64,000 bases of DNA from Lanius collurio. Taxonomy: Eukaryota > Chordata > Aves > Passeriformes > Laniidae. Position numbers and translations under genes: made by a program. Position 1 is the stretch's first letter, and each line of letters starts with the position of its first letter. This document shows positions 47,559 to 59,500 of the stretch, piece after piece. Location of the stretch: assembly GCA_020086605.1 (NCBI GenBank), contig JACBWW010000021.1, positions 1,334,209-1,398,208 on the forward strand. The letters run 5' to 3'. The notes under the pieces were generated by a model. It saw only the letters and a list, made by a program, of their open reading frames with translations. It had not been told where the DNA came from and searched no databases.

Positions 47559-50500
47559 CTAAAACAGAAAGAGCACAGGAGTTGGTCAATGTGTGCAAGA
47601 ACAGGTAAAAACACCGTACCAAAGCCTGCAATTCGTAGTTATTTCAAAATACCCTTTTTTCAATCATGTCCATATGATAACCCTCTTGAACAGCATTTTA
47701 TAATTATGTTATGTGTCAGAACAGAAGCAAACGTCCCTCTGTGAAGACTGATAAGCTATGTATTTTGATGCAGAAATTGACCCTGACAAGCACCAAACAT
47801 CCTCATCTACAGAGAGATGAGACTTGTCTGCCATCTTCTAACACACTGCAGGATCCATGGCATGTGACGTCATAAAGCAGAATTCCCAAGCAGGAGTTGG
47901 AAGCAAAAGTTGTAAAAAAACCCCAACCAACCAACAACACCAATCCACAACAAAAAAACTAACCATAAAACCAAAACCAAACCTCCCCAAATAGTAATAA
48001 TAAAAAAAAAATTTAAATTGTCAGTGGAGAGCAGCTGTTGTGTTACAAACAAGAGCTGAAAGCCTGCAAAGTTACTGCTCTACAGAATTATACACTGGGG
48101 AGAATATTCACAGTAGTTTCAAGACTACTTTCCCTTTTGATAAAATTATTCATGTCTATACACAGTTTTACAAGTATTGCAGATACAATTGTGCAAGTAA
48201 ATTACAACCTTGCCAAACAATTGTCTTGGATTTGAACTGGAGCTATCCACATTTCCCAAGCCTAATGCTTCCTAAGATGTAAGGCTACAATAGCACTAGG
48301 TGTCTAGCATTTATTAACAACTTTTGCACTTAAAGCTTACATTCTCTGGAGCCCAGTAATAATAAAACAAGCGAGTCCCCAGTCAGCTCTATATTAATTT
48401 CCAAGGTTTACAGTCACAACAACATTACACTTGTAAAACAAAATACTTATCACTTGTGACTCACAGTCAATCTTTAATTGACAGGAAATTATGTATTTAA
48501 TAGCAAACTATTCTATTTCTGTTGTTCATACAATGCAGGGCTATGGGATGCTGCTTTAACAGTACAAGCAGACACATTTCTTAAAAATCTAGGCCGCATC
48601 CCTTGTGACAATGTCAGAATCAAGTCCTGAGAAGGCACATTAGAGGAGGCACATTACTCCTAGTCTAGTATGGGAGAACACACTCTCAGCAACCAGAACC
48701 TTCTGAAGACAGCAATTCCCATATAAATTGAAAGAACCTCAGGCTCTGACATCAGAAACAGACAGTACACAACAAACATCTATATTTCTATAAAGTTCGA
48801 CACTAGGCTGGAAATAGCCATTTAAGTCTCTGATGTACTAAGGGTGCTAGTTTAAAAGCATGTAAAGAAAACAGATTTTAATGCTCTTATACAAATGTTG
48901 AAAACATTTATTAAGGATAATTGAGAGTGCAAATGCACAGACTGAAAAAAAACCTCTGACATCTTTTGGTATGACTTAGAGACAAGTAATAGTAAGGGTA
49001 GAAGAGAACACTTCTGAAGTCATTGAGTCCATGTTTGATCTCAGCAAAAGATGACCAACATATAGCTATAGCTTGTATTTAAACTAATACATGTAAGTTA
49101 GAGCCCTTATTTGGAATTGAAAACTGCAAGGTAAGTCTTGCCAGTATTTATTTGGAAAATATAAGGCAAATGCATTTTTCAAGATATTCTTCAGGTACAA
49201 CATTAAAGTGAAAAATAGCTCCTTCTCTCATCATCTCAGCAGCACTGTAGGGAACAGTTACAGTACATGCTCTTGTAACAGACAAGTGTGTCACAATGTG
49301 CAACTAATGACAGGAACTTACTTCTAGGAGAAAGCAAAAGACTTCTAAAGAACCCAAAGACTGTACCGAATAAGCCAAATACTCTCAGTATTGTACCACA
49401 GTTGCACCTTTTTTCCAGTGGAAACAACACAACTTTCAGTGAAGCGCAAAAGCTGGAAACCTGTAGGACACCTTTAAAATGCAACTGCTTGGTTTCCAAT
49501 TTCCACTTGTACACACTGACATACCCACCTCACGAACTTCATTCTCCTTCATAACGTGTCTTGTAATATAGCGGATAGAATCCAGAGCTGCTTCCAAGGT
49601 GTTCCTGGATGATTCTGATCCATTCATATTTGCTGTTTCCTCCTTCTGAGCAAAGTATCTATCGACATGGCTTCTCATGCAAAGCAGCTTGGGCAGTTTG
49701 TGAAGAAATATCTTGCGAACCCAGGGTGCCATCGCGTTGTGTGTGGACGAGGAGCGGTGGTGGATGTTGATAGCAAAGACAGTTATCACAATGGACAAGG
49801 TCACAAATATCATAGTAAACACCAAGTACTCTCCTATGAGTGGAATAACTTTAGAAGATGAAGGAATGATTTCTTCAATAACAAGAAGAAAGACAGTCAA
49901 AGATACCAGTACTGAAGTGCAAAGTGAAATTTTTTCACCTTCATTTGAAGGAAGATAGAAGACAAGGACAGTTAGAAATGAAAGCCCAATACAAGGAATA
50001 ATGAGAAACAAAGTGTAAAAAAGTGGCAAACGTCTAATTATAAATGAATATGTAACAAAAGGATACCAGCAGCATCCATCAGTCCTGTTTCCTTTGCTCC
50101 CTGTTGCAGTCACTATTTCCCATTCTCCATTATCAAAAAAATCTCTTTTGTCAACATCATAATCTTCAATAATTAGATCAACCTGTGAGCCATCGTAAGT
50201 CCAGGAACCAAATTTCATTGAGCAGTTTTGAAGGTCAAAGGGGAAGAATGTTACATCAATAGTACAAGAACTTTTGTAGTTTGCTGGTGGAGTCCAAGCA
50301 ATGGTGCCATCGTATTTTACCACAGTTTTTGTAGATGTTCCCTCAAAACGTCCATCTGCACTGAAAGAAGAGAGATAAATGCATACAATTACAATGGAGT
50401 GTAGGAGTGTATTTAAATAAGAAATCATGCTTTGTTATTGTCATTTCAACTGTTTATGCCCTGATAGCCAAATTTTGTACTGTCTTCATAGTCAACTTTT

Positions 50501-53500
50501 TTCCTCAAATCTGAATCCCACATAGGTAAACACCTTTGGAAGACCGAAGAATATTTTCAGGTCCTGAAAAGATCTGTGCAACTTTCTATGGTCCCAATGA
50601 CTTATGAAAGGATTGTAAAAATCCTGATCTTTAATAGCATGACACAGCTCTGGTGTTTCTATTAGTAATACAGAATAAGTACTTTTAAATTTGGCCAAAT
50701 CATAATTATTGAAAAAAAAGAGTAATGAAACAGGTAAAGTAATACTTGTGCCCCAAATTGAATTTACAGTCACTGCAACAGCCTTTTATCCTCACTCGAC
50801 AAGTCAGGAAATGTAAAAGCATTGTAAGTGCACATGAGTTGTGCAGAAGGGGTAATTCAAAAGTTATTGTTTCTGAGATCTGTAAATTTTCAAAAGAAAA
50901 AAAACAAGAACAACCCAAAACCAAGGAAACCCCCCCTTACAGCTAAATGTACCTGAATTTAATTCCATTAATATGACCTACAACAGCATAAATTAGTTGC
51001 TTCCCTCCCATCACTTTACACTATCTGTACCCAGCACTTTGCAAGACTTTTTTTTCTAATTAAGAAAAAAGTTTACACAACAAAACGGAAATAACCTTTT
51101 CAAAGGGACTAGAAATTCCATTCAGAAGTAAAGCAAAACATTGGAGCATTTAACACGGCAACAAAGTCCATGTGCATTCAGAGGCAAATTCCTCCACAGA
51201 TTCTTAGCCCACTAATATACACATTATGCCTGTTCAGTGAGCCTCCTAGAAGCAGTTTGTCCAGTGAAGTGATAAAGTAAATGCATTTTGTATGAAAAGA
51301 TTAAAATCTTACTTGTCATACAGCACAATATCTGGAATCCAAATAGAATCTGATGGGACACGAATCGATGTTATCCCAGCATAGTCTTCAGGATTCCATC
51401 TTAATTTTACATCTATCCATTCCTGTGCATATGTGAAATGTAAAAACCAATATTATTGGGAAGTGGATTTAAGCAGGGTGATATCACATGAAAATGGATA
51501 ACAAAGCAATTAACAAAAATAAAACTGGCTTCTAAAATTTGCATAAATGAATTTGCTGAATGGACATGTAGTTACCCGACTCAGTATTTGTTTACTGTTA
51601 TAAGAGCTACTTGACAATGTTTCTGTACAGAACTTAAGATATGATGTTCCCTTTTCAGAGCATGTATTTATAAGTAAGAGCTATTATAATGTAATTTAAT
51701 TGTGTAAATTAAATTTGAAAAAAAGCTTGTTCTGGATGAATACCAATGACTGGAAGTTAATCAGAAGCAATTTAGACATTTTCATTATACAAAAAAACCC
51801 ATCATGCTCCAACTCTTGAAACTGGTTCTACTTCAAGAAGATCTGCAGAAACTATTAAAGAGGGCACAAAGTATCATCAACCCACACGGCCATCTCATTT
51901 TTGCTAACTAATCTCAAAGTTTTCCTAAAAATAAAAACTTGGCCTAAAATTACAGTTACTGGAAAAGAAGGGAATGGTAAGCAAAAGGAAAAAAAAATCA
52001 AATAAACAAACAGAAAGGAATTAGCCCAAACAAAAATAATTCCCTAAGCTAGTAAGTATAACCAGCATCTGCAAAGATTCTTCTCAGTTACATCAAGAAT
52101 GATCTGTGAGCAGCATTACCCAAGTAAATAGTGGCAATTAAGTTTAGCACCTGACTCTTACAAAGCTTGAGGCTTTTTCCTGCCCAAACCCACATACTCT
52201 TCAGAGGAAAAAGTACTTCCTTCTAGCAAGCATATTTAACTTTGAAACTGGAATTCTTCAGTAATGTATATCCAATAATTTCAAACATCCCACAGGAAAA
52301 AGACCTCGAAACTATTACACAGAAGAATACACCAACCATACTTTACTTAATAAAGCTTTTGAATGAAAACTTTTGTACTGAAGCAGCAATTTTTGATTGG
52401 ATATATACTCCTTGATGTATTAAATGGCCATGCAATGCCATAACAGATTTCTTTTTATTTGGTGAATTTTTATTTACCTTGTTATGGCTTTTTAAAAAGG
52501 TTTGTCACAATTAATCCTTTAAAGCATTTCCAGGGACATTTTATAAAGATGTGATAAAAAATTTCATGCAGGAACTAAGTTTTCTGAATATACAATTAAC
52601 TAGAAAAATTTCTCCCAAATTTTGATTTGCAGTTATGAAGCTTCAGAATTTTTTAACAATATTTTACACATACCTGTTTCAACCATACATTTGTTGTCAT
52701 CAATTGATTTTTCTCATCCTGTAAAATAAAGCATATATCACAAAAAAAAATCTATCCATAGGAAATAGCTGCTTTAGTTCACAAGAGGTCTGTAACTTGA
52801 AATACAAAACACACTGCTGAAATCACTAAGTATGTTTATATGAGAACATAATATATCCATCTACAGTGCATTTTTATTACTGATAATAACTTTAGACACT
52901 TAATCTATTGTGTTTAAGCTAAAACAGGCACAATTATTTCACATGAAATTATGCTCTTTTTAAAGTTTGTGGAAAAATACAACTTATTTCCTGTACTTAC
53001 CACATCTACTAGCTGAGAGATTGCAAGGCCAAACTTTATTTTTATTGTGTCATTCAAGCGTTCCACTGGACGAACCCATCTTTGATAGTCTTCAAATAAA
53101 TGCTTAAACAAACGATCTTCACTTTTAGCAATGAAAGAAGGTTCAGATACAGCTATATTAAAAAAAAATGAATTTATTAACACTGATTCAAATGAGCAGT
53201 GTACATCTGCATTCTTGTGTCCAAAGAGGTACAGCTATGCAGAGCTCAATTTCTCATCTCATCCCCTTCTCTCTAGAAGCGTGGCCAAGGTCCTGGAACC
53301 AGACTTTTATAAAGGTACCTGCTTTGATTAGCATCCTCATACCATTATTACACTCCTGAAATTGATGACTCAAGAACATTAAGATAATCTCACTAGGCAA
53401 AAAGCTCATATCATTTACCCAATGCCATGCAATTATGGAACTCCTCTAAAACTGAAAGCTGATCTATGAGGGACTGAAGTTCTGTCAGTCTCAATGAGGG

Positions 53501-56500
53501 TGGTGCTTTTTAAAAACCTACATCCACATTATACATGTCTGTAGTATATTGCATAACTTACAATCCAGTCTGAAACTTCAGTCTCCTCATGTTTTAATGT
53601 ATTTCTTCTAATGTTTGGGAACATTTATCATGTATAAATTTTGCTGCACTTGTAGAGCACTTTCCCTCACACTGTTTTGTATCTTAGATGGATATGCCAA
53701 ACTATTTACCAGTTGACTCTACCTATTCTAACGTTACACTGACTGGAATGCACCTTTCTAGCTCTTTTTCATAGCTCTCAAGGAGTCATTCTGGGGAAGA
53801 CAGAGAGAGGGGAGGAAAAAAGGCAAGATCAGTGTCTAGCTAAGTAACTCAAGTAAGAACAGCTTTCAAAGATGGTGTAAAAGACCTGAAGATGGCCACT
53901 GCCTCAGAAGCACAAACTACACACACCACCTTGCACAAAAGGGTCTCCAATTCCCAGACATAAGTTAGAGTGACCACCAGAAAACACAGACATATGTTCT
54001 AGATAAAGATTTTTACTACTTACCAATGAGATTTAAAAGGAAACTACTGCCAAAATAAGACATAGCAACTGTTATCAGTTTAAGGGATAGCATAAACAAA
54101 AGAAACTACCTCACCATCATCTCTTTTTAATACAGTCTTAAAATATTATGCCATTACATAAATCTATGGCACGACCTCTCTAGAAATCATGTGCTCACTA
54201 ACAGCATCCATCTAAAAAAAGATGTATCAGAAGCAGAAAAGCACCAGAGAATGTCATAAACAGATTAAAACCAGAGACAGTCACCCATACAAGGAGAGAT
54301 TGAAAAGATTAACATTACTTTGTTTGGAGAGGAGGTGAATTTAGTCAACACAACAGAAGTAGATCAACTAGGAACAATATAAGCAGAAAAAACATGGGTG
54401 GTATTTAATCTTTCTCATAAAATCAGCTAAAGGAAACAAAGTATCAATTAAAGGTAGCACAGACAATGCCTACTTGAAGTTCATTACGATCAACACTCAG
54501 TAAATCAGCGATTCACAGATACTGAAGAGGACCAGAATTTCAGAATTGCTTGGGATGACTACACTGTGCATCAGGTAGGGTCATACCTGCATAGGGTATC
54601 AGTTCTCATTCCCACAGAACTTGCAAAAGCTACCTCAGAGTCTGACCAACAGTTCCATGACTTGGCATTTGTGGCAGAGGCTTGGCCAACACCACTTAAG
54701 CCATTAATTTGAACTGACCTAACCCAGTTCCATGTGACTGCAGCCTAGACAAATTAAAATGGGCAGCCTAAGTTTTAAGTTCCCTCCCATCCATCAAAGT
54801 GTGACAACAGTGGATTTCTGCTGTGCTGCAAAAGGCTTCATGTACAGGTCCTTTGGACAAAACACCCAAAGCACTGCAGAGCCCAACAAGGCAGTTCCCC
54901 TCCTTTGGCACTGCAGTTGTGGGGCAGTCCAGTAGAACTATTTTAAATACTAACCAGATTTCTCTGAAGGGTCATAGTAGCAGCAAAAGCAAAATGTAGC
55001 TTAAGAAATAGGACTCACAAAGCAGGAGCAGCAGGACTCCTTCTTCCTACAAATCTTACCCTACACAAACGTGCTGCTGAATGGCTCTTGCTGCAGGCCA
55101 AATCAGCAGGTTTAGACATTAAGACAGGTCACCCTTCTGTTCCAAAATACAAATCTATCTGTTTAGAGTGTACTTTGTTTGCTCATAAACCTTCTGTTCT
55201 TAGAGATATATTATTTGTACATTTATACATTTATTTGTACAATTATACATTTATTTGTTCCACATTTTGACACATCTCAATTTCAAGATTGTTGACTTGT
55301 GGGATGTGCAAAGAACTGATGGGCACCTGACACTGAGATACCTCAGGTGGATACAGGGAAACTCACAGGACATAAGAATTGCTGCCAAAAAGGATCCAGC
55401 AACAGAATGTTGCACGTGTACAAGTTACCTGGTAAATGTGCAAGCGCCAAAAATATATTTAAGTGGTTCAGTACATCCTCATTAGCCAAGAGTTTTTTCT
55501 TATTTGTAACTGTATACAGATTTGCCAAGCCCTCCATTATACAGACACTGAAGAGAATGCTTCCTGAAGACACAGCTTAATTTCTGTTTCTATATCCCTA
55601 TTTCCTGAATTATGAATGATTCTGTGTATATTTCAGCCTAATATTTCATAAATACTTGATTTTTATATTAGCATTAATTACATCTTCCTCCTCCAGTTAC
55701 AACTCTCAAATGAATTTTTTGTACAATTCAAGACTGACTATGCAGCTGGATATTATCTCTCCATTAATTGACCTTGAAGCAATGCAGAGGCAAAGTTGCA
55801 CTTTCCCCATTTCAGTGCTCCTGTAAGATGACCTCCTGTGCAACGATACAGCATCTTCAGGGTACATGTTGTTTCCAGACTAAGCTTCTCTTACAACACA
55901 GCATCTCCTCTCTTATGCTAAAAGGGGACATGTTCCTTTACTGCTTTTATATACTTACAGGTTATTTTCCAAATATTTTATACTCAGATCTATAGTATAC
56001 TCACTGACCTATTACAACGACCATTATTTACTAACAATATAGTTCAATTCCTTCTTTCTTTTTTTTCTGATCATGGATGTATCCACACTTTTCAATATTT
56101 CTAGTTTATTCTATTTATTAATATGCTGAGGCAAACTGGTCTATAAAAGATATCTTAAACAAAGGACAGCTCCATGAGGAGGCTGGGAATGGTAACAGTA
56201 TATTAAGAGTTGGCAAAAATAAAACAAGTAATTACTCCTACCCTGTACATTTTATTTAATAGGGCCATTCAGATAATTTGTTACACAGACTGCATATGTT
56301 TAATATCTCTTTTCCACATAGCTGTATGATTTATTTAAGATTACAACAAGGGTGGTGATTCTTAGTAATTCCTTGTATTAACATCAATTAAAAAATTGTG
56401 AAGAGCTGGTGACAAGTGGAAAAAATGTAAAGAGAAGAAAACAGCTAAAACAGTTTTAGTAGCTTAGAGCAGCAGACTAGCTGTGCTGGTTGGAGAAAAA

Positions 56501-59500
56501 TAGAAAGAGGTTAAAACCTATGACTAGCAAGATTAGCAAACAAACAATTCAGAGTACAACCTCATACTAAATCAGATGGCAAGAGATTATGGAAACACTC
56601 ACCCCTGCCACTAGCTCAGTGTACTAAAAAATACTTATAAGATCTGCACCCTTTGAAGGGCAGTTCTCAGCTTGCCTGTATTTGTACATCTTCATTTTTA
56701 TGAGGCTGGGTAACCTCTGCCGTTGAAATCAAAGGTAGCTCTCTGCACTGTTCAGTGGTAACTCTCAATGACAATGTGTATTATTTGCACCTTAAACTGT
56801 TCTCACAGTCTCTCAGTATGAGTTCATACTAAGCAACAAAAAAAAAACAACAGAAAAACCCTCACCTAAATCACATATGCTGTTGGATGGCCTACATTTT
56901 AATTCTGCACAAAGGAGACAAATGTTTATGCACAAAGCAGACCAATAATTCATTTTTTTTTTAACTCTGAAGTAGCTGGAGGACACTTTTTATAAAAGAT
57001 GAGGTAAAAATTCTAATTAAACATTTAACCTTGGAAACATTGTACTTAAAAATTCGTTTCTACCATTTCCTCCATAAGTATTTAACAAACTTTTTTATTA
57101 AAGTACTTAGGAAATAGGATGAAGCATTACATGGGCCTCGCATGCATGAATAGCATAATGAAACATGGACATGTCGACTCATCTTGTTAACAGGCTCAAG
57201 TCAAAATTTCACATGAGCTGCTAATGGCAGACTTTTAAACTGTTGTAGATAAGAAACAAAAGATGAGTTTTACAAAAGAATAACACTTCTGTCATTTACT
57301 GTACCATATGGGATTAAATTTCCTAGCATCTTAAAATGATTTAGCAACATTATTCCTTTTATAAGAATTACCAGTAAAATACATAATGCTACAGCTTGAT
57401 CTCAGATGTATTTTTATAAATCTTTGGTTTGAAATAGGAGAACATAATAGTCCATGTTTCTCCAAATAATAAGCTTTCTTTGAACTCTGTATTTCTCTGC
57501 ATTTCCTTAGATAAAGTGTCCAAGAGCCAGATTGGGATTGCAGGTGTAATGCTGGTCCTTACACATTAAACAGTGTAGTTCAAAGCATTTTTTAATTGAC
57601 AGAAGTGAGTGTTAATGATTTCAGGCTTTCTCTGCATCACTTCTGGGTGCAGTTTCAAAGAGGAAAGGGTCACTTTTTAGAAGTGTAATGTTAAGATGTA
57701 GATTCAGAAGTAATATATATTACTAATGCTATGCCATTTTAAGAAAAAAAAAACACTACTAAGTTAGAGTGAATATTGTCAAATACCCATACTTTGTAGT
57801 TAACATTATATTATTTAACTCTAGGCTATCATAACACAGACTATTACCCACAAATCTATCTATTACATACTAAAACTAATAATTGGCTTCAAAATCCGGA
57901 AGGTGAATGAATATATACAGTACACCTGCCTTCAGTACTCTAGTATATTTATTAAGACTATGTCCCACCATTACTTCATTAGGTAGGAAAGACAGGTATC
58001 AAATGGAAGTTTTATTTTTGTACTGATTCCCCTGCCCCTTTGAAAAGGATCATGAGTCATACTTCCAGCATAGTCTTTAATTTTTTGGCCTACTTTTCCT
58101 TCTATGCTTTAGCAATTGCCAAGAATCCAATCACAGTCAAGCGTTTAATTAACAGCAAGCATTTAGAAAGATCACAATCATCTTAACTAGGATTTCTGTA
58201 AGTCAAAGCAGCAATACTAACAATATTCCATTCACTGAACAAAAGTCAGAAAAGCTTACTATTACATTCTGAACTTCCCAGAACTATCTTTTCCTCCCCT
58301 CTTTTTAAAACAAAGGCAAACCACATCAGCACAACCACAAGCATGGAACAGGTGGCTTTAAAGTTGGGAGGACTTGTGCCTTCTCTCTTACCTAGACATC
58401 AACACCTGGCCAACCAGCAGCAAAATAAAATTACATATATTGGACAGGAAACTATGAGGAATTTTGAATTGCAATGCTGCTTAGTACTTACCAATATGTA
58501 AGGGTTGCTAACAAAAAGAAGAAAAGGTGCTTCTTACATTCAACTCAAATTTAAAAGTTAAAAGTTACAACTTGATAGTTGTAAAGTAGAATGAAGCTAT
58601 CCCCTTAACAGCTTAGCAACAAGGTATAATAATGGCACATATTTCTAAATACATTTACAGGTTTGATTAGTAACCATAATAGACTGCCATGTAGTTTGTA
58701 AACTAACCAAGAACTGACAGTCACTCTTTAGATCAAGAGCCAGTTGCACCACAAACCCTTTCTGAATACCTGTGCTATGGATTCTAGGGTAAGTACACAG
58801 CATGTGCCAAACAGCTTCCTGACCTCTCTAGTGACACGAGTGCCAGCAGCAGTGACTGCAGGTCTGTGCCGTGCCACAGCACTTTCTCCCAGGCTCACTG
58901 ACACACTGATGTGCTCCACTCCTCTCCCCACAGACAGAACTGGGAGCCTTCTCCCTGCCCAGCAGCCAGGCCACAGGAAAAGCCTGGACTTTTCTGTAAC
59001 AAATCCAGGATTTTGTCATCTCTTTTTGTACCACTTCTAATCACTGCATCATTTTCCCTGATTGCTGACCTGTCAGTAAACACTGAAGATGGACTGTGAA
59101 GTCAGCACTGAGGAATGCTGAAAGCCAGCAGCAAAAAGGGTGTATAGAAGTGCAGGTAGCACAAGCAGCAAAAGGAAGAACAAGTACGTAGAATCTTTTA
59201 AGAAGAACCATTTATAAATTTAGAGGCTATGTATCACAGAATTAAACACAAATCCAAAACGTACACAAGACCTTGCAGAAATAGGAAACAGGCCTGGGCT
59301 TCTCAGAGGTTGTTGCCAGTGCAGCCCTGGGTGCTGCAGACATTGGGCACTGGACTAACCTTCTGCCTCAGTAGCATTTTGCCCACTCAGTTCCATTCCA
59401 GGCTTGAATACACTTGAACACACAACCCTACAGTTCACAGAAATCAGCCACATTGCTCAAAACCAGATAAAAGAGTAGGAGATTTCAAAACCTATAATAT

